Source of the DNA: Vicugna pacos
Taxonomy: Eukaryota; Chordata; Mammalia; Artiodactyla; Camelidae
Assembly: GCF_048564905.1 (NCBI RefSeq)
Contig: NW_027328742.1
Coordinates: forward strand, 22,382,428 to 22,446,427
DNA: 64,000 bases
Reading direction: 5' to 3'
The notes beneath the pieces are model-generated. The model saw only the letters and a list, made by a program, of their open reading frames with translations, searched no databases and was not told the origin of the DNA. Of this stretch, positions 13,150 to 25,637 are shown piece by piece (position 1 is the first letter of the stretch; every line of letters starts with the position of its first letter). The translations under genes were made by a program, and so were the position numbers.

Positions 13150-14215
13150 CCAAGGTCCTTTTGTTCTTAAGAGTTTTAATACAATTCACCCATTAAAATG
13201 TACAGCGGTTTTTACTCTATGCCCAGAATTGTGCATCCCATTCAATCTTAGAATATTTTCATCCCCCCAACAGGAAGCCCCGTACGCATAAGCAGACATT
13301 CCCATCTTCCCCATCCTCCCCCAGCCCCAAGGAGCCACTTTTCTCTCTCTGTGGATTTGCCTGTGCTGGACATTTCATGTTAATCGAGTCACTTCATGTA
13401 AGTGGAACCGTCTATTGTGACTGACTTCTTTCACACTGAGTAACGTTTTCAATGTTTGTCCATGTTGTGGCCTGAGTCAGTACTCTATGCTTTGCTATTG
13501 CTGAATAATATTTCACTGTATGGCTGGGCCCCTTTATTTACCCATTCATCAGGTGATAGGCATTTGGGTTGTTTCTGCTTTTTGGCTGTGATGAGTAATG
13601 TCGCCGTGAACACTCATGTGGGATTTTTTATGTGGATATTTGTTTTCATTTCTCTTACGTGTGTGCCCAGAGAACAGAATTGCTGTGTCAGTCAGAAACC
13701 AAATGTTCAACTCTCTGAGGCCCTGCCAGGCTGTTTTCTAAAGTGACCACGCTGTGTTACGTCCTCACCAGCAAGGGCTGCGTGCTCTGCTTCCTCTGTG
13801 TCCTCTTTAGTGCTTGTTACCCTTTTTTTATTGTAACCTATTGTAGTGAGAGTGAAGCGGTTTCTCCTAGTGGTTTTGACTTGATTTCCCTTACAGCTAA
13901 TGCTATTGAACATCCTTTCATTGTGTTTATTGGACATTTGTATATTTTCCTTGAAAAATACCTTTTCAGATCCTTTATTAACCTTTTAATTGAGTTGCCT
14001 TTTTATTGTTGAGTTGTAGGGGTTTTTTTTCTTCATTTGCAGATACAAATTCCTTATCAGATAAATGACTTGAAAAAACTTTCTCCTGTGTGTTGTTTTT
14101 TCACTTTCTGGATGGTGCCCTTTGAAGCACAGTTTTAAATTTTGATGAACTCCAATTTATCTCTGTTTTCTTTGTTCCTTGGGCTTTTGGGGTATTATGT
14201 AAAGTCTGAGGTATT
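13150..14215 (-). mobile_element. Old L1 (L1M type), antisense
   Basis: The + strand carries the reverse complement of an old L1 3' region. Signposts in order are AATTCACCCATTAAAATGTACA, the TGCCTGTGCTGGACATTTCA block, CTGAATAATATTTCACTGTA, GGTTGTTTCTGCTTTTTGGC, and then the ORF2 end with CTTATCAGATAAATGACTTG. It is heavily diverged. Open frames at 13456-13746 and 13743-14012 are chance frames on its non-coding strand. Confidence 0.8.
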
Positions 14216-14224
14216 TTATTTAAG

Positions 14225-14425
14225 CTTTTATATATAAAATAACTTAATTCTTAGGACCGTTCTAGGAGATGGGTGCGGTTCTTGTCCCCAGTCTATGGAT
14301 AGGAGACTGAGATGCAGAAAATTTCACTGAAATATCAGTGTCACAGCTACCCAGTGCTGTGGGATTTCAGACCCTCATGTTTGTCCCCAGCATTTGTGAT
14401 CTTCACCACCATGCTCCACTACTGC
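14225..14425 (+). repeat. MIR fragment
   Basis: TGTCCCCAGTCTATGGATAG, GAGACTGAGATGCAG and a CACAGCTACCCAGTGCTG segment in MIR order, directly after the antisense L1. Confidence 0.65.
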
Positions 14426-16069
14426 CTGGAATCGTTAATGAAAACGCCTTTCATTTTCTGAATTCTTGTTAGTTTGTTTTCTCATTGGGGACCTCATCTC
14501 CTTATTTTCCTTTCGGATATGAGTGTAGATTTATTTTAGGTCTCATGTAGGCAGAAGCATTGCTATCAGTTAACTTCTTTATTACTCACTCTCCAGTGAT
14601 GATTGTTGTTAGTTGACCTAACCAAGTCATGCTTAAGTCTTTCCTGCTAATGACACTAAAAACAGTCATGACTTATAGAATGCTCAAAGAAAGTACTTGA
14701 TTGATTTTATTTTGCTACCCAATCAAACCAATCAAGTAAAAACCCCAGTGTTGACACAGACTATAAGCCCTCCAGAATAGGGTCACTGTTTTCCTTGTGT
14801 TTCATTTATTTGGTCACAGTGTCTGGATAGTGCCTTGCTGTCCAGCAGTTTTGTGAGGATACGGTGCTCGTGAATCATTGTAAGGACAGAATTTTGACAA
14901 CAGACTGTGTTGTTCATTTCACAAGGGAAAAGGTAATATAGAAATACTGCTCAGATCTATTTTAAAATTAAGCTTGGAATTTTGAGAAGAATTCAAGAAA
15001 CCATACAAAGCTCTTTTTCAGTAATTTTAGATCTATCTTAGACACATTATGGTTACATAGCAGAGTAACTTATCAAGTAGATTTGACAAGAGGAGTGTAA
15101 TATTGATTATTTGTTGTAGTTGAAATATTCTACATGGGATAAAGTAATCAGTGCCCATAAATGAACATATATGTTTGTATTTCTATGCAACATGGGAGCA
15201 GACTTCATATGTTTCTATATAATATATATGACTGTGTGTTTTAATCTGTCTGTCAGTGTTATTATAGTTTTTCAGCAACATTGTTACTTCAGAATTCTTC
15301 TAAGATATTCACTCCCGATACTACTGTAGTTTGTACTGTGTATCGTATCTTATGCATGGGATTCCACTGTCCCCTCAGTGAGGAATTTTCTCTCCTATTG
15401 AGTTAGTAGCAGAGTTAAAGAAACTGTGATTTCTAGGTCTTTGCTCTCCACGTGTTTGCTGTTGGCTGTCAATCACGATTTTCCCTTTCTTGAGTTTTCA
15501 TTGTTCAATTAGAATTTTTGAAAATAATTATTAATATGTTTCACCAGTCTCCCTAGAAACTTGATGTGTTTGTGCTTTTCAGTTTTCAATTTATGAAAAT
15601 TGTAAATGCACACTTGTTTTTAAGTAGTCCTTTCTCACTAGATATTTGTTTACCTCTTTATTGATAAAATAATTTTTTCCCAATGAATGAATCGGTGTGC
15701 ATGTTTTAAAAGATACCTTACTTTTTATTTTTCTTATTCTAACAGGTATATTCGTTGTACAGAATTTAGAAAATAAGGATAAACACAATAATAACTTAAA
15801 AATGGCCTCTAATCTCACTTGGAGATACAGTTGTAGGGTTTGAAATTGAGAATTACAAGTCCTCTCAATTTGTTCTTCTCTTTCAAGTACGTTTTGGTTA
15901 CTGAGACCCTCGAATTCCCATATGAATTGTAGCAGCAGCTAGGGAGTTACTACAGAGGAGCCCGCTGGGATTGTGATCGAGACCACGTTGCATGTATGCA
16001 TCTCTCTGGGAAGCGCTGCCCTCCCAAGAACGCTGTCATCTGATCCAGGAATTTGCGTGGTGTGCCTTT

Positions 16070-16130
16070 CCAGGTATTTAGGTCTTCTTTAATTTTTTTT
16101 CAGCAATGTGTAGAGTTTACATAGTATTAT
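16070..16130 (-). mobile_element. L1 fragment, antisense
   Basis: A short piece reading GGTATTTAGGTCTTCTTTAA followed by TTTCAGCAATGTGTAGAGTT matches the antisense ORF2 reverse-transcriptase region of old L1. Confidence 0.5.
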
Positions 16131-16979
16131 TTTACTTTATTTTTTGCCTTTATACTGAGGACAAGTGTGCAATGTACCGGGATTAGAATTGTATTATAGC
16201 CCCGCAACTTGCTGCCACCATGGACGCTGTGTTCTCTCTTTGCCCTTTGTAAAATCTCGCACAAAATAGGACCTAAGTAACTCTGTCTTGAAAGAATGAT
16301 TATATGATTGCTGGATGATGCTTGAGAGTCCTTGTTATGATGTCTTTTTCCCAGACATTCCCCTCTTCTTAACTATGCCCTTTCTCTTCCTTTCCTCCAG
16401 CCTGGGTTTCAGCCTGCCTGTGGCATTGCTTTTCCTTGTCTGTGGACTCTTCCTTTCACTAGTCCATGATAATGTTACATGTGGGCTTTGGAAACTTGCT
16501 AGATGTCAAGAAAGAGCAAATCCATTGCATGCTAGTATTTTTAGAGTGTGTTATTGAATTATCGATTGAAATTAAATCAGGCTGCCCCATTGAGCCATCC
16601 CCTGAGCTCTTTTCGCCTTCCTACATGTGATACTGCTCTTGTTGCTGCATGTGCCTTTCCCCCAGACTTGGTTTTGGAGTTGAGTAAGTCACCATCACTG
16701 GTGCACTCTCTTTAAAAGATGAAGAGAACATTTGCTCCTTCTCCCTGGTTGGGGACTTGAATGAGATGAGGTAACAGATAAAGAATGGAGCCCCACGTCA
16801 TTCTGACCACCGCTCTTTCCGTTCATTTCTCCAGGGGAAGAGTACATTTCAAAAATATAAAGATTGTGAGCTAATGAGATAGACAAGACAACTGATCATT
16901 TATTAAATACACTTTCATGCCAGAAACAAATGTATTATACACACAAAAAGCACATAAAGTACGGTAGTACTGTGGTTAC

Positions 16980-17170
16980 AAACGTGGGTCCGAGTTCGAG
17001 TCCTGCTCTGGAGTGACAAGTCCTGTGAGATAGAGAACTGGTAGGTCGGCTTAGCCTCTCCCAGACTTGTTTTCTGTCCTGCAGAGACAGGGCTCGCTAG
17101 TCATCCCTCCCCCGTAGGGGTGCTGTGGGCTGTAAATGATGCTCGTGGGCAGCCCGAGCACAGCTGCTCG
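16980..17170 (-). repeat. MIR fragment
   Basis: CGAGTTCGAGTCCTGCTCTG, TTAGCCTCTCCCAGACTTG and a GTAGGGGTGCTGTGGGC segment follow antisense MIR order. Confidence 0.55.
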
Positions 17171-18554
17171 TTTCTCGTAAGTGCAGGATAGCACAGCTTT
17201 TGTGGTGATGGCTTTATGACCGCCCCGTGTAGACTCTCAGTGCTCCGAAGGGATGCTTTGTGGATTGGAGATGGGATTCTCACTTCTGTAAATACCCAAG
17301 GATTGTGTTATTGAGCCTTGCTGATTTGAATCTATTCTTTAGAAAGTACATAATGTAGATATATTTTTCAAACATGCATGCTTTTTTTCTTTTATTATTT
17401 ATAGTTCTACCCTCTCATCTCTTGGTGTGACTTTTCATGGAATCCAGGAAACAGTCCTAAGCCACCTGCCTCTTCACACTTCTCCGTGGTGGTTTCCTTC
17501 CCTGACTAGAAGAGGGTTTTGCATAGGAAATTTTGTTTTCTCCCCTTCTCTTGGAGTCTCTCTGTTTGTCTGCCCATCTCTCACCTGTCCATCTGTCCGT
17601 TTCTCTACCCACTCATTCTTCTGACTTGTTCCAGGAAGCATTTCAGGCAGCTTACAGAAGAACAGATATCAAATAACCAGGTGAAAAAATGGGGCTAAGT
17701 TCAGACAGTGAGGCTCAGAGTTGAGCCTGTGTGAGAGTTGCAGGCTTGTGACACACGAATCTGCCTTGTGACTTATAAGATCGACAGCATCATTGTGCCT
17801 GAGGCTCCCAGCAGACAGAGGGAAGCAGGGTTTGTGGGAGATGCTCACTGGCTGTGAAATAAATAACTGGCTTAGGAGAAGCCCAGCCTTTCCAACTACC
17901 AAGGCTTAGGAGAATATTTTGAGTGTCTTCCAAAATCAGAGTATTGCATCTTTTCTTTTTCAGAGTTTTATGTATAGTCGGTTTAAATTCTATACCTGGA
18001 AATTTCTCCAAAACTGCTGCCCACGTGAGTCCCATGACTCGGGAATGGGGTGTTTCTGCTCATTGAAGGGTGTTGCCCAGAAACGGAAAATGACAGCCTC
18101 AAAGGAGCCTGGGTTTTATCAGTTATGTTTTGTCAGTGCTGTAGATTTCAGAAAATGCTTTTAACTTTTCTCTCCATCTGAGGCAGCAGCGTGCTCTCTT
18201 ACCAGCATCAGGAGCTCAGGGCCACGTGTTGGTGGGGGCTGACTGCACTGCCGTCAAGACAGCTGAGGTAGTCACTGCAGGTGTGGTGCTTTCACGTAGT
18301 GCATTTCATGTTCTTTAATAGGTTTCAACAGGTAGTTAATTAACTGAGTTAATTAGCATTTAATAAATATGATGCTTTGTTGAAAAGACAGTTATAGGCA
18401 GAATATAAGTTGTGAACACTTTAAAAACGGTTTCATTACTGAAATTTCAGTAGGGGAGATCCAGTTTATCTTATTTACGCCTCTCTTTAAAAGTAACAAA
18501 GAAATAAGACAGAAAAAGCAGAGGATGATTTCTGTTCTTCCTCTCGGCTTGCAG

Positions 18555-18675
18555 GTGCCCTCACCTCCAGTGGCATCCATCCAGACACCAGCACTGACAC
18601 TGGCCGTGCTCAGAACTGCCTCAGCCCTGAAGACACAACTGACAAATAGAAGGGGGCCGCGCCCTGTTACAGCGG
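18555..18675 (+). pseudogene. TRAPPC9 (pseudogene): TRAPPC9 pseudo-exon C with in-frame stop
   Basis: A pyrimidine-rich acceptor ending in gcag (18551-18554) leads into a frame reading [19 protein letters not shown], then EDTTDK and a stop. Human TRAPPC9 reads GINPDTSTEIGRAKNCLSP, then EDIIDKY. The stop is TAG at 18647-18649, exactly where the parent has Tyr. After it the frame still tracks the parent (Lys, then Ala, Tyr-Ser). The remnant is 121 bases against 122 expected, and a GT follows in gggtgctc. The opposite strand is also open here (18392-18685), but that is only a shadow. Confidence 0.88.
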
Positions 18676-18829
18676 GTGCTCTCACTTTGTGGGTCCTTAT
18701 GTAACTGCACGGTGTTATTCAGGATCGCCCTTTCTACACTCCATGACAGTGCTGCGGTGTCTCCTAGTTATTTGTTTCTGTAAGTACTCGTGTATTTTTT
18801 CCAATGTGCGGTACTAGACATCTAAAAAT

Positions 18830-21230
18830 GCTTTTTTCAGATGAAAAATAATGTGTATTTAATATAAAATTCTGAAAAAAGGGTCAAAAGCGTCTATCCT
18901 TGTCCCAGTACTCAGAGATAATAATTAACACTTTAACATCTATTTTCTGTTCTTTTCATCAGTGTGTATCACCTCTTGTCATAAAAACCAGCGAGCAATG
19001 TGTGCCTGTATACTGTGTGGAGACCTCCATTTTCCATTTGGCTTATTACACATTTTTCTACAATATTCTATCTCCCCTGGCATGATTTTTAATGACCAGT
19101 ATAGCATTCTGTCTTGTGGAGGCATCGTCCATTTTTCTTTGGACTTAAATAAACTTTTAAATTCCAAGTATACTTGACTGAAATACTGAAAAGAGAACTG
19201 TGGTGGTACCAAAAGTCCCCTACTTCCCTTCCCCTTTTTTCCTGAGAGTAAAAACTGCTGACAATGTGGAGTATATATTTCATGACCTTTATGCCTATGT
19301 CATATATATATACACATACATACACGTGTATGAGAACTCTATATATATATGTGTGTATATATGCTTTATTGAAAAATAAGGCCATACTGTATGTTTTCTG
19401 CAGCTCGGTTTATTCACTCAAGTGTATATCATAGACGTCCTCCCCCTCCAGACTCACCCGGTCCTTTCAGATAGAGTGGAGAGGTCTCCTGATGTGCAGG
19501 TTTGGTCTCTTGTGTAAGGACAACTTTAGTGGGAGAGTACTGGTGACAAGGCCTTGGACCACGCCGAAACACCGGAACTTTAGTGCCCACAGCTCGCCGT
19601 GATTTAACACATCATTGTCTTGATGGTGGACACTTAAGCTTTCTCCATTTTCCACTGTCAGATAAGTGTTTGACTGGCATCCTTCTTGTACAAACATTCC
19701 TGTGATCTTGTGTGAGTATTCCTTTAGTTAAGGTTTCTGGAAATTTAGCCCTTGGATGTGACAACTACATAAATCACAGGCTCCTTTCAAGTGAATCTAG
19801 AAATTCCTCCTCCTGTGGGGAATGAAAAGATGTAGAATAACTTATGTGACCAATTCTCTATCGCTGGATATGATTTCACTTCAGCTTTTATTCCCACCAT
19901 TGTAAACAGTGCTGTGTAAATGCTCTGATGAGTACATCTTTTTGAACTGATTTTTTTTTCTAAACAAAACGATTCCTAAAAGTGGAGTTCAGTCAGTGTG
20001 TACACACGTTTTTCAGAGTTTAGATATCCATTGACATGTCATCCTCCTAAAGGTCGATCACAGTTTGTTCTCTCAAAGATGGACACTAGTTAGAATATCT
20101 TTTAAAAATATTTGCCAATATGATGAGCAAAAGTGCTTTTTCATTGTTCTAGTTTGCACTTGATGACCAGTGAGGTATTGAGCATTTTTCACTCATTAGC
20201 CATCTAACTGTTAAAAAGTGAATGATCCCTTTTGTTCTTTGCGCACATTTAAGTGAGGGAGCTTCTTGTTGCTTTGTGACTGCTCTTTGTATGTTATGAA
20301 CATTAACCCCTTGTCTTCATCAACATGTATCAGAGAGCTTTTCCTTGTCATTTCTTGCCTTTCATTTTTTTCAGTAGGTTCATTTTTGTTGTGGCCCAAA
20401 ATAATCTTAAGAGAGTAAATGTGTCCTTTTTGGGTTTTATCCTTGATATTATTCTTAGAAATGCTTTCTTATAAAGGTATAAATCTCTTCTGTAGGTTTT
20501 TTTAATCTCTAAGATGGAGATGATAATGGTACTTGTCATAGTGAGGAGAAGCTGAATTGATATGAGCAAAGAGTTGTATTTGCTCTTATTAGTACTTTCT
20601 AATATTTACATCACTTTCTGTAATTTTTATTGTGGTCATTATGAACAGAATAGAATTTGTTTTATCCAGGGGATTCTCTGATTGTGCCAAGACAATTATT
20701 GAATTCATACTTTGCTCTTAAATTTGAAATCCCAGCTGTAAAAAATACTTATGTACACTAGAGTCTCTTTTTGAGCTCATGGTTATTTCTGTCAATCTTA
20801 CTTTCTTACTCCAGCACTATATGTTACATATTGTAAAAAGGTATTTAATATCTGACAGTGCGATTTTTTTTGATTCTCTTTTTGATCCCTAATTTTCTTG
20901 GCTAGTATTATGACTTTATTATTCCTGAAGAATTCAAATATAATTTTTTCAAGTTAAAAAAAACACATAAGTGTTGTCGTGGGATTTTTTAGTAATTTTG
21001 AATTATCTTTAGGAGAACGTACATTTTTACAAAACTGCTTTCCTCCATACAAAATGTTGATGTCTCTACTTTCACACCTCTTACTTTACCCCACAGTACA
21101 GTCCTGTACTTTCTCCATGTACAACATGGGCATTGTTTTTGAGTTTATTCCAGATTATTGTTGATGATTTTGTTAATTTTTTAAGTGAGAATTTTTTGCT
21201 ATTATATTTTTTAACTGTTAAAACTGACAT
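18830..21230 (-). mobile_element. Old LINE (L1/HAL1-like), antisense, fragmented
   Basis: Several antisense LINE signposts occur in order: a GTCCATTTTTCTTTGGACTT block (19128), a TTGTAAACAGTGCTGTGTAA block (19900), TCTTTGTATGTTATGAACAT (20284), and a Leu/Phe-rich antisense ORF2 stretch to about 21230. Divergence is too high for a firm subfamily. A TA/CA simple repeat lies inside at 19300-19364. Confidence 0.55.
19300..19364. repeat. Compound (TA)n/(CA)n microsatellite
   Basis: ATATATATATACACATACAT followed, after a short gap, by ATATATATATGTGTGTATAT. The two arms can pair with each other. Confidence 0.85.
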
Positions 21231-21704
21231 CTAGGGAGGCAGATTCGGTTTGTAAATACTCACTTTGTAATTTCTCATTTAAAATTCTAAGTATTAAGTA
21301 CTTATTACAGAATCCTTTCTTTTCTGTTTTTAAAAATTTGTTTCCAAGATTCTCAAAATGGTCATAGCAAAGTATTATACGTGGGGAGACAGATGGAGAG
21401 AGGTAGTGTGGCTCATGTACAAACTGTGAGCACTTTCATGGCTGCCTTTATGCTGGAAAAGCCGCTGAAGAGTCCAGGATAAACCAGGGGTGGCTTTGTA
21501 TGCAGTTGAAAGCCAGCTTTCCTGCCTGGTGAAGCCTGGTGGGCGTGGCAGGTAGATGATCAAGGTCGAATGGAGGTTATTGGCTGCACAGAGCGCTGTG
21601 TCTGAGAACTGGAGAATATCGCCATGGGAAATGCTTGGTGCCAGGAATAATACAGAGGAGCTGGGGACCCTGTGTGTTAAGGATTTTCCAGCCCTGGGAG
21701 TGGG

Positions 21705-21850
21705 AAGATCAGACTCTGCATTCAGATCTGAGTTTGAATTCATCCTCTTTAGTTTACTTGTCCTCTGACTTTTGTCAAGCTATATACCCTCTTTCACTTC
21801 CTGTTTTCTTGTCTCTCAAAATAGGAGAAATACAGCCTGCTGCTAGATTG
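21705..21850 (-). repeat. MIR fragment
   Basis: GATCTGAGTTTGAATTCATC, then TTTGTCAAGCTATATACCCT and AAAATAGGAGAAATACAGCC. Confidence 0.65.
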
Positions 21851-22221
21851 TTTGATCAGGTTAAATAATTTGTGTCTATAAGATGCCACGTACAGTCACA
21901 AGCTCAGTGAGAAATGGGCTGTCGCCTGTTCTTCTGCAGCTCAGTGCTTGACAAGACATGGGGGAAAGCCAGTCCCTAATTTGTGTGTGATGAAAGTAGG
22001 AACAAAATTAATGTCTTCCCTTTCCCTAGCAGTATTCTTACACCTTTGCTTCATTTATTTCTTTTCTCCATTCCTTTCCCCTTTCCCATCCTCCACCAAA
22101 AGAACCTGAGACTCTCTCAGAATACTAGATTCAAATTACTTAAAAGGTTCGCTCATCCTCATGAAATGATAGTAACATAAAGAAAATCTGTGCACATCCC
22201 AGAATACATTGTATTTGATTT

Positions 22222-22254
22222 ACACACACACGCGTACACACACACACACACACA
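22222..22254. repeat. (CA)n microsatellite
   Basis: CA dinucleotides interrupted once by CGCGT. Confidence 0.9.
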
Positions 22255-22984
22255 ATCAGGCTACCTCCCACTTGCAGAGGGAGAAGGACCACTTTTTCTG
22301 AGTTTTCACTCACTGAGCGTGAGAACAGTGTCTCTTACACAGACATTCACCAGGCTTCATGCATGGTGTTTTTAATTGAATTTCTGCTTTGTAGACATAG
22401 ATATAGTCTCCTAATAGAAGAGAGAAAGTGGAGACATAGACATTCTGCTGAGATATTGGTGTCATCATATTTTAGTTGGAAAGGACTTAAGACAGCATAG
22501 AGTCGTAACATTTTATGGGTGAGAATCCATGATGTTGTAACTTGTATAAAAACCTGGATCTTCTGCCATCTTGTCCACAAGGGTGAAGAGGCAACTGGGC
22601 AGGGGATGGTAGGGATCCTTCTTGCTTGAATTCCATGTTCTTGCTAGTTTTCATTGCTCAGCTGCCTTTAGTTTATGTCCATGAGGCCTCTCATGGGAAG
22701 GTCACTCTGTCCTGATAGATTGAGTTTCTTATCAGCAAAAAGCTCTGGACCCACTCATATTTCCCAGAGTTTTCTGCTGACCTGCTGACACTTTATATAA
22801 TTCAGATCTAAGAAACTACTGAATATAAAATCCTTATTGTTATCGTTTGCCCTCGAGTTCCATAGGAATGGGGTGCTGTCTCAGGCTGTCTAAAGCCAGA
22901 TCCGAACAAAGATAGGGTGAAAGGTTGTGCTGCTGTTCCTCCACAGTCGAAAGGGATTTCCACCTTAGCTTTATATTCAAGGCA

Positions 22985-23170
22985 GATGAGTTCAAATCTT
23001 GCCTTTACCAGTTATTATCTTTGTGAATTTGGGGAGAAACTGTATTTTTTGTGTCCAAATTTGTTTATCTGTAAATAAGTTCAGTATTTACTTTAAGGTT
23101 TCTGTTTTAGGATTGAATGAGCTAATTCCCTCATTTATACCTAAAATAGTGATCGCATGGTTCTATGCTG
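22985..23170 (-). repeat. MIR fragment
   Basis: GATGAGTTCAAATCTTGCCT, TTTGTTTATCTGTAAATAAG and GGATTGAATGAGCTAATTCC in antisense MIR order. Confidence 0.6.
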
Positions 23171-23640
23171 GTGCCTTGGTAGTTGATTACTAAGGGACTC
23201 GGCAGTGAGAATGGGGGTGGGGGGCCCCTGGATAATAGAGCTTATATTCCAGGATAAGCTTGTAAAAGACTGGATGTGCAGTGGATTTTTAGTAAATATC
23301 TACTCCTTTCCTAATCTGCATTGATTGTGTATATATCTTTATACTAATATATGAACAATTTTTATTGCAATTTAAATATCTTTGTAGTATTTACAATATC
23401 TATCTATAAAAATACGTGAAATAAAATGATTTGACTTTTATTTTCTTTTCAATAAGCAAAACAAAATAAAATAGAAAAGAAAAAAGTTTTGAAGGATTAG
23501 AAATAATTTTATTTCTGTGGAATCAATTCCTTAAAATAGGTTTTTTGTTCGTGTTGTTAAAAAGCATATAAAATTGATAGGTTGTGACATACTGGAAATG
23601 AGGAAACAGTGGAGACATACTACCCCTAAGGCAGTCATTT

Positions 23641-24181
23641 TGTTACCAAGTCCAAACTCGTTCTGCTTGCTGCATGACAGGCCAATAAATCGGGAGATGA
23701 GATGTTGGAGTAAGGAAAAGAGATTTTATTTGAAAAGCTGGCAGACCCAGAAAATGGCATATTGATATCCAGTACATCTCTCTCTTCCCCAGGTCAGAAT
23801 TCAGTCTCCTTTTATACCAAAAAGTGGCAGGGATGTGGCTGGTTGTTACAAACTTCTTGCTGTATGAATTGTTTGTCCTTGAAACCCTTTGTTCCTGCAG
23901 CTGTCCATGTGGGTCAAATTATGGTGCCCCCGTAAAACCTCCAAAAAAAAAGAATGGTTATTCCCTAGTTTACAACTTGCCATCTATACATAAGTGTAGA
24001 AGAGCTAATATCCTTAAAGATCAGAGCCCGGAGAATAGGCCCTCCTGGATATTTCAGGCTAAAGACAATTTTCTTTTACAAAAGGTGCAGAGATAGCAAG
24101 TCTGAGCCTAGAAAACAAGGTACAGGATTAAAGCCAAACGAACACATCTAACATGGAGTGAAATTTGTTCTTTCTATTACA
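23641..24181 (-). mobile_element. Solo LTR fossil, ERV1-like, antisense
   Basis: A TG...CA-bounded 541-bp unit. Its landmarks fit an antisense gammaretrovirus-type LTR: GACAGGCCAATAAATCGGGA, AGAGATTTTATTTGAAAAGC (reverse of the polyadenylation area), TCCTTTTATACCAAAAAGTG. The same four bases, ATTT, precede and follow it, consistent with a 4-bp target duplication. No internal viral region adjoins it. It is an old fossil. Confidence 0.65.
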
Positions 24182-24439
24182 ATTTTTTTTCTCCCTCATA
24201 AATAATTTTAGTAAGAAACATGAGCAATTTTTTTATTTTTGTTTCATAATAAAGGACTACAACTACAATTTAGTGAGCAGGGATGCTGTGCGTGCCTTGG
24301 GGTCACAGCAAACTCTTGTTGGGGGTGGTCGACCCTGCAACATGCCTGATGCCCCGTGAGTGTTGGTGAGGGTCCCCCTAACCAGGGGCTCTCTTCAGGA
24401 ACCACCATATGGGCGTTGACCTCTGGCACCTCTTTTTCA

Positions 24440-24650
24440 GCTGCAGGAAATTTTTTCAGATTCTATGATAGAAAAATCACTCCACAGGGAAATATACACA
24501 AAATGTTATGATAAATCACAGAGAAAAAAATGTGACAATGAGTGTGTATATGTCCATGAATGACTGAAAAATTGTGCTGAACACTGGAATTTGACACAAC
24601 ACTGTAAAATGATTATGAATCAATAAAAAATGTTAAAAAAAAGAAAAATC
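24440..24650 (+). mobile_element. L1 3' end with poly-A tail, sense
   Basis: It ends with the artiodactyl L1 3' UTR pattern: ATGACTGAAAAATTGTGCTG, AATTTGACACAACACTGTAA, then AATCAATAAAAAATG and an A-rich tail. Only the last ~200 bp are present, a typical 5'-truncated insertion. It lies 260 bp downstream of the antisense LTR at 23641-24181. Confidence 0.75.
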
Positions 24651-25510
24651 ATTCCAGCTGGGGATAATCAGGGAATAAAGGAAGAGGAAAAGGGCTTGAA
24701 GTAGAGTAGAAGAGAAGGACAGAAGCTCAGGGAGCCTGGGGGCTTGGCAGCGGGGCCTCGGGAGAGAGAGGAGCAGAGGTGTGGATGGGACCGGCTATGG
24801 AACCAGCTCCTGCAGCTTTCCCTGCACCCAAGCCACACAGCTTTTAATAGGGCCCAGGACTCTCTCCTGGCTGGATGTCACCCTGGGCAGAACCTTGAGA
24901 ATTGAAGGTAAGGGGTGGGCAGCACTCCCCTAGGTGGTCACTGAGGACTTTGGTCAAGTCCACATTGACTTTTCCAGTCATGTGCCTTCACCTGTTCTTT
25001 ATCTCAGGATCTGAGAAGCAGGAGCAAGGAACTCAGGGAGAGATCCAGGAGGATATCTGACTGTGTTAAGAGACGACAGTCACAGTGACAATGGGAGTGA
25101 AGACACTTGCAGCAAAGTAAAATAAATTCACAACAATTGCATCAGAGCTGCAGGTGTGAGAGAGCCTAAGCCTGTCTCAGAGTGCAGGGGACAAGCGGAA
25201 TGGAATGGTAAAATTAACACTGACAATTGAAATTTTGTTAAATAGCCTGCTACTTTTAATTTTATCACTTGAATGTATGCAGGTGTATTTCTATGAGCAT
25301 TTATAGGTTCACACAACCCCACCAGCCCCTCTTGCCCCCATGGGGGATGGGATTTCTCAAGCACAGTGCCCCTCCTGCTTGCATGGGCCACGCTGTGGGT
25401 CCTCGCCTGGGGCCGGACTGCTACAGGACACTGAGTCCCCGAGGCACGGCCTGGGATACATGACAGGAACATCTTTGCTCTTGGCTGAGGGCCTCCATTT
25501 CCCCCTGCAG

Positions 25511-25637
25511 TGTAAGAATGCCGGTGACTCAGTTAGAAGCATGCATCCAAGCCATCCTTCCGTGTCATCACCATCTAGAAGTGGTGCCTGAATCTTCTGA
25601 ATTTCTGCAGAATGTGGTTTACAGTCACCTTCAACAA
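25511..25637 (+). pseudogene. TRAPPC9 (pseudogene): TRAPPC9 pseudo-exon D
   Basis: An acceptor (ccccctgcag, ending 25510) precedes codons for CKNAG, matching the parent's YKNAG. About two bases are then lost around 25526-25532. The next frame reads LEACIQA, and later SEFLQNVVYSHLQQ, against the parent's LEACIKA and SEFLQNAVYINLRQ. The middle (parent VRVLAIQKRSMEA) is poorly conserved and about one codon longer. The exon ends CAA|gtgagt, a near-consensus donor. Total length is 127 bases against 126 expected. Confidence 0.88.

Larger units (their letters stand above)
14430..18554. other. Mostly unrecognised; intron B of the pseudogene
   Basis: Intron-like DNA with only an L1 scrap (16070) and a MIR (16980). 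The open frames in it have no coding signature. Confidence 0.55.

Noticed and set aside
13456-14012. Two hydrophobic plus-strand frames resembling membrane proteins
   Set aside because: Same cause: antisense of an old L1.
18392-18685. 97-residue minus-strand open frame
   Set aside because: It is the opposite strand of pseudo-exon C and nearby intron.
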